Positions 35,921-45,381 of a DNA stretch of 64,000 nucleotides are shown here, in pieces. Location: assembly GCF_030409945.1 (NCBI RefSeq), contig NZ_JAUFQV010000011.1, forward strand, positions 124,001 through 188,000, given 5' to 3'. The stretch's first letter is position 1; each line of letters begins with the position of its first letter. The notes under the pieces were generated by a model. The model was not told where the DNA came from, did no database searches, and was given only the letters and a program-made list of their open reading frames with translations. The position numbers and the translations under genes are program-made. The stretch comes from Vibrio tapetis subsp. quintayensis. Its GTDB lineage: Bacteria > Pseudomonadota > Gammaproteobacteria > Enterobacterales > Vibrionaceae.

Positions 35921-35945
35921 AAAAGGGGCATTACGCCCCTTTTCT
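35921..35945 (+). terminator. Rho-independent terminator after the LtaS-like gene
   Basis: A GC-rich stem (AAAAGGGGC/GCCCCTTTT) with a 5-nt loop is followed by a T-rich stretch, 20 nt after the stop codon. Confidence 0.85.
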
Positions 35946-35953
35946 TTATTTGA

Positions 35954-35983
35954 TTGTAGAAAAGCTGCAAAAAATGCTATCCT
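35954..35983 (+). promoter_or_regulatory. Weak candidate promoter for gmk
   Basis: TTGTAG and TATCCT are separated by 18 bp directly after the preceding terminator and about 80 nt upstream of gmk. Pattern match only. Confidence 0.3.
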
Positions 35984-36023
35984 TTTGCCCCATTTTTTAA
36001 GCATTAGTTTTGCTGTTGAATAA

Positions 36024-36707
<684 letters not shown>

Positions 36708-36747
36708 TTCTCGTCATATCAAATTTTATTACAATATTGGAGTTCTC

Positions 36748-37020
36748 ATGGCACGCGTAACTGTTCAAGACGCTGTTGAAAAAGTTGGCAACCGTTTCGA
36801 CCTAGTTCTAATTTCGGCTCGTCGCGCTCGTCAAATGCAAACTGGCGGCAAAGATTCACTAGTGCCTGAAGAGAACGATAAGCCTACCGTTATCGCTTTA
36901 CGCGAAATCGAAGAAGGCCTTATCACTAAAGAAGTACTGGATGCTCGTGCACGTCAAGAGCAACAAGAACAAGATGCGGCAGAGCTTGCAGCAGTAAGCA
37001 GCATTGCTCACACCCGTTAA
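36748..37020 (+). CDS. rpoZ: RNA polymerase omega subunit
   Basis: The 90-residue protein starts [20 protein letters not shown] and has [32 protein letters not shown], the omega core. It helps assembly of RNA polymerase and forms part of a ppGpp site with beta-prime. spoT follows 32 nt later, a conserved coupling of ppGpp metabolism with its target. Confidence 0.98.
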   Translation: MARVTVQDAVEKVGNRFDLVLISARRARQMQTGGKDSLVPEENDKPTVIALREIEEGLITKEVLDARARQEQQEQDAAELAAVSSIAHTR

Positions 37021-37052
37021 TCGTTAAATAGCGTTAAAGCTGGGCCTATAAT

Positions 37053-39176
37053 TTGTATCTTTTTGAAAGCCTTAAAGACGTTGCCCAAGAATACCTAACA
37101 GAGCCTCAACTTGAGGCTCTGCGTCAATCTTATGTGGTAGCAAGAGACGCCCATGAAGGGCAAACCCGTTCCACCGGCGAACCGTATATTATCCACCCTG
37201 TCGCTGTTGCACGTATCCTCGCAGAAATGCGACTTGATAACGAAACCCTAATGGCAGCCCTGCTGCATGACGTTATTGAAGATACCGAGACAACCAAAGA
37301 AGAATTGGAAGCGCAGTTTGGAACCACGGTAGCAGAGCTGGTCGATGGTGTATCAAAGCTGGATAAGCTTAAATTCCGCGATCGCAAAGAAGCTCAAGCC
37401 GAAAACTTCCGCAAAATGGTGCTTGCTATGGTGCAAGACATCCGCGTAATTCTGATCAAACTGGCCGACCGAACGCACAATATGCGAACGCTTGGCGCAC
37501 TTCGTCCAGATAAAAAACGTCGTATTGCGAGAGAAACGCTTGAGATCTATGCACCCTTGGCGCATCGCCTCGGTATTCACAACATCAAGGTTGAATTAGA
37601 AGAGCTTGGTTTTGAAGCCCTCTATCCAAATCGTTATCGCGTATTGAAAGAAGTCGTGAGAACGGCGCGCGGTAATCGTAAAGAAATCATCCAACGTATC
37701 CATTCCGAGATTTCGGGTCGCTTAGAAGAAGTCGATCTAGAAGCTCGTGTTTTCGGTCGTGAAAAAAACCTGTTCTCTATCTATAACAAGATGAAAACCA
37801 AAGAACAGCGTTTCCACACCATTATGGATATTTACGCGTTCCGTGTTGTGGTCGCCAGTGCCGACATGTGTTATCGCGTTCTAGGGCAAGTTCATAGCTT
37901 GTATAAACCACGCCCTGGTAAGATGAAAGATTACATCGCGGTACCGAAAGCCAATGGCTATCAGTCTTTGCATACGTCAATGGTAGGCCCTCACGGTGTA
38001 CCCGTTGAAGTTCAGATCCGTACTGAAGACATGGATCAGATGGCGGACAAAGGTGTCGCGGCGCATTGGTCTTATAAAACCAATGGCGAACGCTCTGGCA
38101 CAACCGCGCAAGTCAAAGCGCAGCGTTGGATGCAAAGCTTACTTGAATTACAGCAAAGCGCTGGCAACTCATTTGAGTTTATCGAGAACGTAAAATCCGA
38201 TCTGTTCCCTGATGAAATTTTCGTGTTTACACCAAAAGGTCGTATCGTCGAACTCCCCGTAGGCGCAACCGCGGTTGATTTCGCTTATGCGGTACATACC
38301 GATGTGGGCAACATGTGTGTGGGTGCTCGTGTAGACCGTAATCCTTACCCGCTAAGTAAAGCGCTTAAGAATGGTCAAACGATTGAGATCATCAGTGCTC
38401 CTGGAGCAAGGCCTAATGCAGCATGGTTAAACTATGTTGTGACTTCTCGTGCTCGTACCAAGATCCGTCAGGTTCTAAAAACCATGCGCCGTGAAGAATC
38501 GGTCACATTAGGACGTCGCTTACTCAATCATGCATTAGGTGAGCAATCTATTGCTGATATTGAACAAAGCAATATCGACCACGTGGTTGCTGAACTTCGT
38601 ATCCAAACCTTAGATGATTTGCTGGCATCCATTGGCCTTGGCGAATTGATGAGTATCGTGATAGCACGCCGACTGCTTGGCGATGTCGATGAGCTCACCG
38701 AGCTTGCCGGTTCTGAAAATGACAGTTCGAAGAAAAAACTGCCGATTCGTGGCGCTGAAGGCATTTTACTGACCTTTGCTAAATGTTGTCACCCTATTCC
38801 GGATGACCACATCATTGCTCACGTTTCACCGGGCCGTGGTTTAGTCGTTCACCGTGAAACTTGTCCGAATGTACGTGGTTACCAACGTGAACCAGACAAG
38901 TACATGGCCGTCGAATGGTCGAAAGATTACGATCAAGAGTTCATCAGTGAGCTGCAAATAGACATGCAGAATCACCAAGGTGCTCTCGCAGCGTTAACCA
39001 ACGTCATTTCTCAAACCGGTTCCAATATCCATGGGATCACGACAGAAGAAAAAGACGGACGTTTATATATGATTACAGTGCTGCTTACCGCGAAAGATCG
39101 CGTGCATTTAGCCAGTATCATGAAGCGCATTCGTGTCATGCCACAAGCAACGAAAGTTCGCCGTCGTAGGCACTAG
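37053..39176 (+). CDS. spoT: Bifunctional (p)ppGpp synthetase/hydrolase SpoT
   Basis: The 707-residue protein uses a TTG start (LYLFESLKDVAQEYL), the same N-terminus as E. coli SpoT. It has an HD hydrolase domain (HPVAVARILAEM, ALLHDVIEDTE, RTHNMRTLGAL), a synthetase domain (YKPRPGKMKDYIAVPKANGYQSLHTSM), TGS (about 390-450) and C-terminal ACT domains. The hydrolase motif H-D is intact, so ppGpp breakdown should work. A terminator follows. Confidence 0.97.
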   Translation: MYLFESLKDVAQEYLTEPQLEALRQSYVVARDAHEGQTRSTGEPYIIHPVAVARILAEMRLDNETLMAALLHDVIEDTETTKEELEAQFGTTVAELVDGVSKLDKLKFRDRKEAQAENFRKMVLAMVQDIRVILIKLADRTHNMRTLGALRPDKKRRIARETLEIYAPLAHRLGIHNIKVELEELGFEALYPNRYRVLKEVVRTARGNRKEIIQRIHSEISGRLEEVDLEARVFGREKNLFSIYNKMKTKEQRFHTIMDIYAFRVVVASADMCYRVLGQVHSLYKPRPGKMKDYIAVPKANGYQSLHTSMVGPHGVPVEVQIRTEDMDQMADKGVAAHWSYKTNGERSGTTAQVKAQRWMQSLLELQQSAGNSFEFIENVKSDLFPDEIFVFTPKGRIVELPVGATAVDFAYAVHTDVGNMCVGARVDRNPYPLSKALKNGQTIEIISAPGARPNAAWLNYVVTSRARTKIRQVLKTMRREESVTLGRRLLNHALGEQSIADIEQSNIDHVVAELRIQTLDDLLASIGLGELMSIVIARRLLGDVDELTELAGSENDSSKKKLPIRGAEGILLTFAKCCHPIPDDHIIAHVSPGRGLVVHRETCPNVRGYQREPDKYMAVEWSKDYDQEFISELQIDMQNHQGALAALTNVISQTGSNIHGITTEEKDGRLYMITVLLTAKDRVHLASIMKRIRVMPQATKVRRRRH

Positions 39177-39193
39177 TGACACATTTACGTTAT

Positions 39194-39221
39194 AAAAGGC
39201 TCTGAGTTCAGGGCCTTTTTT
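39194..39221 (+). terminator. Rho-independent terminator after spoT
   Basis: A stem (AAAGGCTCTGA/TCAGGGCCTTT, one G-T wobble) with a 2-nt loop precedes a T run, upstream of trmH. Confidence 0.75.
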
Positions 39222-39258
39222 CTGCTCATTTTTTGTTATTTATTATATTAAAACCATT

Positions 39259-39945
39259 ATGAATATTGAACGTTATCAACGTATCCAAACGGTTCTAAAA
39301 GCACGTCAAACAGACCTTACCCTTTGCTTGGAAGAAGTGCACAAACCAAACAATGTATCAGCGATTATTCGAACGGCTGACGCTGCTGGGGTTCATAAAG
39401 TGCATGCAGTATGGCCAAGCGAGCAAATGCGCACACTCAGCCATACGTCTGCAGGAGCCCGGAACTGGGTTGAAGTCGACACCCATAAAAACATTGATTC
39501 TGCTGTTACGGAATTCAAGAACCAAGGCATGCAGATACTGGCTACCAACCTGTCGGACACTGCCGTTGACTTTCGCGATATTGATTACACCAAACCGACC
39601 GCAATTATCTTGGGCGGAGAAAAACACGGGATCTCAAAACATGCGCTTGCTCAAGCCGATCAAGACATCATCATCCCGATGGTTGGCATGGTACAGTCCC
39701 TTAATGTTTCCGTCGCCAGCGCTTTGATCTTATTTGAAGCCCAGCGCCAACGCCAAAACGCAGGCATGTACGATAAAGAAGAAACCTCTTTACCTGAAGA
39801 ATACGTTCATCGCTTACTGTTTGAACGCGGTCACCCTGTACTTGCGCGCGTGGCTAAACGCAAAAAACTGCCTTACCCACGTATTGATGAGCAAGGCCAA
39901 GTGGTTGCTGATGAAAGTTGGTGGGCAGAGATGCAGAGGAAGTGA
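39259..39945 (+). CDS. trmH: tRNA (guanosine-18)-2'-O-methyltransferase TrmH
   Basis: The 228-residue SPOUT-fold enzyme has the motifs HKPNNVSAIIRTADAAGV, AIILGGEKHGIS and IIPMVGMVQSLNVSVASAL, which form the knotted SAM site. It methylates the 2'-OH of G18 in the tRNA D-loop. It sits between spoT and recG as in E. coli. A bipartite heptamer array begins 7 nt after its stop. Confidence 0.96.
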   Translation: MNIERYQRIQTVLKARQTDLTLCLEEVHKPNNVSAIIRTADAAGVHKVHAVWPSEQMRTLSHTSAGARNWVEVDTHKNIDSAVTEFKNQGMQILATNLSDTAVDFRDIDYTKPTAIILGGEKHGISKHALAQADQDIIIPMVGMVQSLNVSVASALILFEAQRQRQNAGMYDKEETSLPEEYVHRLLFERGHPVLARVAKRKKLPYPRIDEQGQVVADESWWAEMQRK

Positions 39946-39952
39946 TTTGTGG

Positions 39953-40110
39953 GAAGTACTAAGGGCGAAGTGCTAAAAGCTAAGTAGAAGTGCTAAGTAC
40001 TAAACCCTAAAAGCTAAGTAATAAGATCAACCTCCCTCTTGCTCTTAATACTTAGCTTTTAGCACTTCGCCTTGAGAACTTCGCCCTTAGTACTTAGCTT
40101 TTAGTACTTC
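39953..40110. repeat. Bipartite heptamer array between trmH and recG
   Basis: Forward half 39953-40021 (GAAGTAC TAAGGGC GAAGTGC TAAAAGC and further drifted units), a 24-bp spacer, then a reverse half 40046-40110 with matching complementary units. It could fold into a long imperfect hairpin. It lies just upstream of recG. Confidence 0.92.
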
Positions 40111-40184
40111 CCCCCCCTTGCACTTCAACATTTTTCCTTTCAAACTAGGTCTTTAAATCTCGCTAATATTTTAAGGCCTCTGCC

Positions 40185-42275
40185 ATGTCCCAGCTTCTAT
40201 CTGCTATTCCCCTCACCGAGCTTTCTGGCGTGGGGGCTAAAGTCGCAGAGAAGTTATCTAAAGTTGGGCTTAATAGCGTTCAAGACTTGTTATTCCATTT
40301 GCCCTCTCGATACGAAGATCGGACTCGTGTTTATCCGGTCGCACAATTGCATCCAGGCCTTTGGGCTGCGGTGCAGGGTCAAGTAATGAGCGCGGAAACG
40401 CTGTTTGGTAAGCGCAAAATGCTAGCGGTCAAAATTAGCGATGGTAACGGCACCATTACTCTGCGGTTTTTCAACTTTACCGCAGGGATGAAAAACAACT
40501 TTGCCACAGGTAAAACCGTTCATGCTTATGGCGAGATTAAACGGGGTGGTTATGGATTAGAGATAGTTCACCCAGATTACAAATTCAACTCCCCGAATAA
40601 AAATGCCGATGCCGAACCTAGCTTAACGCCGGTCTACCCCACAACGGATGGACTAAGGCAATTAACGCTACGTAACCTAACCGACCAAGCGCTTGGTTTA
40701 CTAGATAAAATGGCCGTTAGCGAGCTATTGCCCTCTGGTTTGTACAATCATCAAATTACCATGGCAGAAGCGCTGCATACCATCCACAGGCCACCACCGA
40801 CGGTGAACTTAGAAGCATTCGATGCAGGTCAACATCCGGCTCAGCGACGACTGATCATTGAAGAACTGCTCGCTCAAAACTTGTCTATGTTAGCCGTTCG
40901 AGGTCAAGGCCAAAAAGAGGCCGCTTTATCGCTGACTCCTGTCGATAAACTGAAACCCCAGCTTCTAAGCCAATTACCCTTTAGCCCAACAGGCGCTCAA
41001 TCAAGAGTGGTGAATGAAATTGAAACAGACCTAGCGAAACCTCACCCTATGATGCGATTGGTGCAAGGTGATGTAGGCTCGGGGAAAACCTTGGTTGCTG
41101 CACTCGCCGCCCTTCGGGCTTTAGAGCACGGCCACCAAGTGGCGTTAATGGCGCCAACGGAATTATTAGCAGAGCAACATGCGATTAATTTTTCCAACTG
41201 GCTGGGTAATGTTGAACTGAACGGCCAACCAATCAAGGTAGGTTGGCTCGCAGGTAAATTAAAAGGCAAAGCCAAAGAAACGGAGCTCGCCAACATCGCC
41301 AATGGTGAAGCACAAATGGTGGTGGGCACTCACGCATTGTTTCAAGAGCATGTTGAATTTCATAATCTTGCCCTAGTGATTATTGATGAACAGCATCGAT
41401 TTGGCGTCCACCAGCGCTTGGAACTTCGTGAGAAAGGCGTGAAACAAGGCTTCTTCCCTCACCAATTGATCATGACCGCAACGCCTATTCCAAGAACCTT
41501 GGCCATGACGGCCTACGCCGATTTAGAAACATCCGTCATTGATGAGCTGCCACCGGGACGAACGCCGATTCAAACCGTCGCGATTCCTGACACTCGCCGA
41601 AAGGACATCATCGAGCGCGTTCGCAACGCCTGTCTTGACGGTAAACAAGCGTATTGGGTGTGTACGTTAATTGATGAGTCCGAAGTCTTGGAAGCGCAAG
41701 CGGCAGCAGACACCGCAGAAGAGCTAAAACTGCAACTACCAGAACTAAAGATTGGTTTAGTGCACGGCCGAATGAAGCCTGCAGAGAAGCAAGCTATCAT
41801 GGCGCAGTTTAAAGCCAATGAATTGCACTTATTGGTTGCTACAACGGTTATCGAAGTTGGCGTAGATGTGCCCAATGCCAGCTTAATGATCATTGAAAAC
41901 CCAGAGCGATTAGGTTTGGCTCAACTCCACCAACTTCGCGGCCGAGTGGGTCGAGGAAAAGTGGCAAGCCATTGTGTATTGCTGTACCACGCTCCATTAT
42001 CTAAAACTGCGCAAAAGCGCTTAGGTGTGTTAAGAGAAAGTAACGATGGGTTCGTCATCGCCCAGCGAGATTTGGAAATCCGAGGCCCCGGCGAGTTACT
42101 CGGCACTAAACAAACTGGCCTAGCTGATTTTAAAATTGCCGATTTGGTTCGCGATCAACGCTTAATACCCGAAATTCAACGTATGGCACGCCATATTCAC
42201 GAGCAACATCCAAAAAGTGCGCAAGCCATTATCGACCGATGGTTGGGGGATAGGAATGTGTATGCGAGTGCGTGA
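40185..42275 (+). CDS. recG: ATP-dependent DNA helicase RecG
   Basis: The 696-residue protein has an N-terminal wedge/OB domain (GVGAKVAEKLSKVGL; about 60-150), Walker A (QGDVGSGKTLVAALA), the D-E-Q-H box (IIDEQHRFG), motif III (MTATPIPRTLAM) and motif VI (QLRGRVGRG). The TRG motif region follows (ESNDGFVIAQRDLEIRGPGELLGTKQTG). RecG reverses stalled replication forks and branch-migrates Holliday junctions. A heptamer array (GGGTTAC)x3 begins 1 nt after its stop. Confidence 0.97.
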   Translation: MSQLLSAIPLTELSGVGAKVAEKLSKVGLNSVQDLLFHLPSRYEDRTRVYPVAQLHPGLWAAVQGQVMSAETLFGKRKMLAVKISDGNGTITLRFFNFTAGMKNNFATGKTVHAYGEIKRGGYGLEIVHPDYKFNSPNKNADAEPSLTPVYPTTDGLRQLTLRNLTDQALGLLDKMAVSELLPSGLYNHQITMAEALHTIHRPPPTVNLEAFDAGQHPAQRRLIIEELLAQNLSMLAVRGQGQKEAALSLTPVDKLKPQLLSQLPFSPTGAQSRVVNEIETDLAKPHPMMRLVQGDVGSGKTLVAALAALRALEHGHQVALMAPTELLAEQHAINFSNWLGNVELNGQPIKVGWLAGKLKGKAKETELANIANGEAQMVVGTHALFQEHVEFHNLALVIIDEQHRFGVHQRLELREKGVKQGFFPHQLIMTATPIPRTLAMTAYADLETSVIDELPPGRTPIQTVAIPDTRRKDIIERVRNACLDGKQAYWVCTLIDESEVLEAQAAADTAEELKLQLPELKIGLVHGRMKPAEKQAIMAQFKANELHLLVATTVIEVGVDVPNASLMIIENPERLGLAQLHQLRGRVGRGKVASHCVLLYHAPLSKTAQKRLGVLRESNDGFVIAQRDLEIRGPGELLGTKQTGLADFKIADLVRDQRLIPEIQRMARHIHEQHPKSAQAIIDRWLGDRNVYASA

Positions 42276-42276
42276 T

Positions 42277-42297
42277 GGGTTACGGGTTACGGGTTAC
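42277..42297 (+). repeat. Heptamer array, (GGGTTAC)x3, after recG
   Basis: Three perfect copies start 1 nt after the recG stop codon, in the interval between convergent recG and envZ. The unit differs by one base from the AGGTTAC array 1.4 kb to the right. Confidence 0.92.
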
Positions 42298-42332
42298 CTG
42301 TAGGACATAGTCCGTCCTGCAACCCTCTGCCT

Positions 42333-43661
42333 TTAACTTCCTTTTCTCTTTATCTCAGTCGGAAAGCTGATCTGCACTTTCAATCCACCTTCGCTGCGGT
42401 TATTCACCACCAACGAGCCGTTATGCTGGCTGACGATCCGTTTAACAATCGCAAGGCCAAGCCCTGTTCCTTCAGAGCCACGAGCCGTATCACCCCGAGT
42501 AAATGGTTCGAATAACTTACTCAGTTGAGACTTATCAATGCCTGGGCCGTTGTCTTCTACGCATACCCAAGCCAGTTTGTTGTCTACCGTAGCCCCTGTA
42601 CTGATTTTCAACCAGCCGTTGCCATAGCGAATGGCATTGACCACCAAATTGCTCACTGCACGTTTAATCGCGATTGGGTTACCTAATACTGGGTGTTTTA
42701 AGTTAGCCAACAACTCTTCAATCTGAATTTCGTAGCCACCCTCTGCACTGGCAACATCGCTGGCGATATCATTGAGACATACCGATTCAAAGCTATTGGC
42801 ATCGACAGGCTTCAAATAATCCATAAACTGGCTGATGATTTCATTGCACTCTTCGGTATCTTTAATGATGCCTTCAGCCAAATAACCATCTTCTGGCGAC
42901 ATCATTTCCGTCGCTAAGCGAATGCGAGTTAGAGGGGTTCGTAAATCGTGGCTGATGCCAGCCATCAAAAGTGCTCTGTCTTCTTCTAGCTCTTGTATAC
43001 CACGTGACATTTGATTGAATGCTTGGCTTACTGCCCGTATTTCACTCGCCCCACGCTCAGGAAGTGCATCGGGAATTTCTCCTCGGCCCACTTTACGAGC
43101 AGCACTTTCTAAGTCCATCAAAGGTCGGTTTTGGATTCGAATGAATAGCCAGCCACCTAGCACGATCAACAAGGCACCAATAAGGCTATTACGAAACAGC
43201 GGAGCAAAATCTTCTTCTTGCAGTTCAGATAACGGCACACGAATTAACGAGCTCGGCATTGCTTCTATGTCCATCCACAACACATAGCTTTCTGCTGCCA
43301 ATGCGAGCCGCACTTCTGTTGTTGAGCCCAGCGCATCGCTCATTTGCTCACTCATTAAGTCAATGCTGGTGGCTTTGTCATACTCAGCAATGATGGGTTC
43401 ATCGCGAGTATGAACACTCACTCCGAGCTGCTCAAGCAGTTTACGTCTTAATGGGGCGTCAATGGCCACTTCATCTTCAAGCCGCATACTTTCATCCAGT
43501 ACCACATTCATTTCATAAGCCAAAATGCGGTTAAATTGCTGCAAACTGGGCAACAACGCATAGTTAAATACGGCGTAATAGGAAAAAACTTGGCTGGATA
43601 ATAAGAGGGTAAGAAATAGAAAGATACTTTGAGTGCGAGAGCTTCGAATACGTAAGCGCAT
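42333..43661 (-). CDS. envZ: Osmosensor histidine kinase EnvZ
   Basis: The 442-residue protein has an N-terminal transmembrane helix ([19 protein letters not shown]), a periplasmic loop, a second helix ([16 protein letters not shown]), HAMP, the phosphoacceptor [18 protein letters not shown] (His near 238) and ATPase boxes ([29 protein letters not shown]). It phosphorylates OmpR. It lies downstream of ompR, but 227 bp away: a hairpin and a 16-copy heptamer array separate them. The bases before its ATG (ACCGGTACCCCC) hold no purine-rich ribosome-binding site. Confidence 0.95.
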   Translation of the reverse strand: MRLRIRSSRTQSIFLFLTLLLSSQVFSYYAVFNYALLPSLQQFNRILAYEMNVVLDESMRLEDEVAIDAPLRRKLLEQLGVSVHTRDEPIIAEYDKATSIDLMSEQMSDALGSTTEVRLALAAESYVLWMDIEAMPSSLIRVPLSELQEEDFAPLFRNSLIGALLIVLGGWLFIRIQNRPLMDLESAARKVGRGEIPDALPERGASEIRAVSQAFNQMSRGIQELEEDRALLMAGISHDLRTPLTRIRLATEMMSPEDGYLAEGIIKDTEECNEIISQFMDYLKPVDANSFESVCLNDIASDVASAEGGYEIQIEELLANLKHPVLGNPIAIKRAVSNLVVNAIRYGNGWLKISTGATVDNKLAWVCVEDNGPGIDKSQLSKLFEPFTRGDTARGSEGTGLGLAIVKRIVSQHNGSLVVNNRSEGGLKVQISFPTEIKRKGS

Positions 43662-43675
43662 GGGGGTACCGGTTG

Positions 43676-43794
43676 AGGTTACAGGTTACAGGTTACAGGT
43701 TACAGGTTACAGGTTACAGGTTACAGGTTACAGGTTACAGGTTACAGGTTACAGGTTACAGGTTACAGGTTACAGGTTACAGGTTACAGGTTAA
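43676..43794 (-). repeat. Heptamer array, (AGGTTAC)x16 plus one variant, within ompR-envZ
   Basis: Sixteen perfect tandem copies (43676-43787), read as GTAACCT in the ompR-envZ mRNA, then AGGTTAA. The array ends 14 nt upstream of envZ. A longer single-unit array than any other in the window; copy number is likely variable. A short reverse match (CCTGTAACC) lies at 43841-43851. Confidence 0.97.
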
Positions 43795-43801
43795 TCAAGG
43801 C

Positions 43802-43825
43802 GACGGCTGAGTCAACTCAGTCGTC
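43802..43825. other. Strong hairpin in the ompR-envZ intercistronic region
   Basis: An 11-bp stem with one G-T pair (GACGGCTGAGT/ACTCAGTCGTC) and a 2-nt loop lies between the ompR stop and the heptamer array. No long T run follows on either strand, so it may be an RNA stability or processing element rather than a full terminator. Confidence 0.6.
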
Positions 43826-43888
43826 CTGTTTTATGACCTATTCCTGTAACCAGTAGAACGAAGTTCGTCCTGCAGCCCTTAATCGATT

Positions 43889-44608
43889 CTACGCCTCTTT
43901 CCCATCAGGAACAAACACGTAACCTAAACCCCACACTGTTTGAATATAACGAGGGCGGCTTGGATCTTCTTCTAGCATGCGACGCAAACGAGAGATTTGG
44001 ACATCAATCGAGCGTTCCATTGCGGAATATTCACGACCACGAGCCATGTTCATCAACTTATCGCGAGACATAGGCTCACGCGCATTAGTAACCAGCGCTT
44101 TCAATACCGCAAATTCACCAGAAGTCAGTGGCATTGGCTCCTCATTACGGAACATCTCACGCGTACCAAGATTTAAGCTAAATTCGCCAAATTCAATCAC
44201 CGTGTCTTCAGCACTTGGAGCACCTGGCGCTTCAATCGTTTGGCGACGCAGAACCGCTTTAATACGAGCAAGCAATTCACGTGGGTTAAATGGTTTTGGC
44301 AAGTAATCATCTGCACCCACTTCTAAGCCTACGATACGATCAACTTCATCGCCTTTCGCCGTCAGCATCAAAATTGGCAGTGTATTATTAGCACTACGCA
44401 AGCGGCGGCAAATCGATAAGCCATCTTCGCCCGGTAGCATTAAATCTAATACCATTAGGTGGAAATTTTCACGTGTTAGCAGGCGGTCCATTTGCTCACT
44501 ATTTGCAACACTTCGAACTTGGAATCCCTGTTCCGATAAATAACGCTCCAACAACGAACGAAGACGTGCGTCGTCATCAACTACTAGAATTTTAAAGTTC
44601 TCTTGCAT
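43889..44608 (-). CDS. ompR: Osmolarity response regulator OmpR
   Basis: The 239-residue protein begins MQENFKILVVDDDARLRSLLERYLSEQG. It has the acidic pocket (DDD), phospho-acceptor Asp in HLMVLDLMLPGEDG, the conserved Lys in DDYLPKPF, and a winged-helix OmpR/PhoB DNA-binding domain (RSIDVQISRLRRMLEEDPSRPRY). It regulates porin and envelope genes with EnvZ. It is divergent from greB, the conserved arrangement. Confidence 0.97.
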   Translation of the reverse strand: MQENFKILVVDDDARLRSLLERYLSEQGFQVRSVANSEQMDRLLTRENFHLMVLDLMLPGEDGLSICRRLRSANNTLPILMLTAKGDEVDRIVGLEVGADDYLPKPFNPRELLARIKAVLRRQTIEAPGAPSAEDTVIEFGEFSLNLGTREMFRNEEPMPLTSGEFAVLKALVTNAREPMSRDKLMNMARGREYSAMERSIDVQISRLRRMLEEDPSRPRYIQTVWGLGYVFVPDGKEA

Positions 44609-44823
44609 GTACCATTACCTGCTAAAACTATTATGAGGGTTAAAATGTAACATTAGTTGCATGGAAGTCATGCAATTAATTGTTAGCGTTTATTTCTTTT
44701 TAGTCGATTATATTCACTATCTCAATTATCACACGACCAGAACGAGATAACAGAGGTGTTTTTTGTGGCACTTATTGGTATAACAAGCCCAGTATTCTTT
44801 TATTTTGGCGTAGCCACTTTTGT

Positions 44824-45294
44824 ATGAAAACCAATATCATCACCCGTGAAGGCTATGAGCGCCTGACCAAAGAACTTAACTTCCTATGGCGTGAAGACAG
44901 ACCAGAAGTCACCAAAAAAGTGACCTGGGCAGCAAGCCTAGGAGATCGCTCAGAAAACGCTGATTATCAATATAATAAGAAGCGCTTGCGTGAAATCGAC
45001 CGCCGTGTTCGCTACCTAAGAAAACGAATAGAACAAGTCAAAGTGGTGGATTACTCGCCCCAACAAGAAGGCAAAGTCTTCTTCGGTGCTTGGGTTGAAA
45101 TTGAAAATGAGCAAGGTGATGTGAAAAAATTCCGCATCGTCGGCCCTGATGAAATCTATGGTGGAGTCAAAGACTATGTGTCTATCGACTCCCCCATGGC
45201 CCGAGCCTTGCTCAAAAAACAGGTAGATGACGAATTCATGGTTCGCACACCCGATGGTGATAAAGAGTGGTTTGTGAATAGTATTAAATACTAG
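44824..45294 (+). CDS. greB: Transcription elongation factor GreB
   Basis: The 156-residue protein has the N-terminal coiled-coil (YERLTKELNFLWREDRPEVTKKVTWAASLGDRSENADYQY, with the acidic tip D-R-S-E-N-A-D) and a C-terminal FKBP-like domain. The W-R-E-D-R-P-E pattern separates GreB from GreA. It stimulates cleavage of backtracked RNA in RNA polymerase. It lies between ompR and tex, interrupted here by a convergent gene. Confidence 0.97.
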   Translation: MKTNIITREGYERLTKELNFLWREDRPEVTKKVTWAASLGDRSENADYQYNKKRLREIDRRVRYLRKRIEQVKVVDYSPQQEGKVFFGAWVEIENEQGDVKKFRIVGPDEIYGGVKDYVSIDSPMARALLKKQVDDEFMVRTPDGDKEWFVNSIKY

Positions 45295-45381
45295 ATTAAG
45301 GCGGCTCTAGGCTTTTGGCACAGTAACCGCCTCTAGCGGGCGAAGTAGATCCGTATTGCTCTTTTCTATCTCTATTCCCCT

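Noticed and set aside
39353..39976. Alternative-frame open regions inside trmH
   Set aside because: They overlap the well-supported trmH frame and have no family features.
43676..43794. Possible CRISPR array at the AGGTTAC repeats
   Set aside because: Units are 7 bp and contiguous with no spacers; no cas genes in the window.
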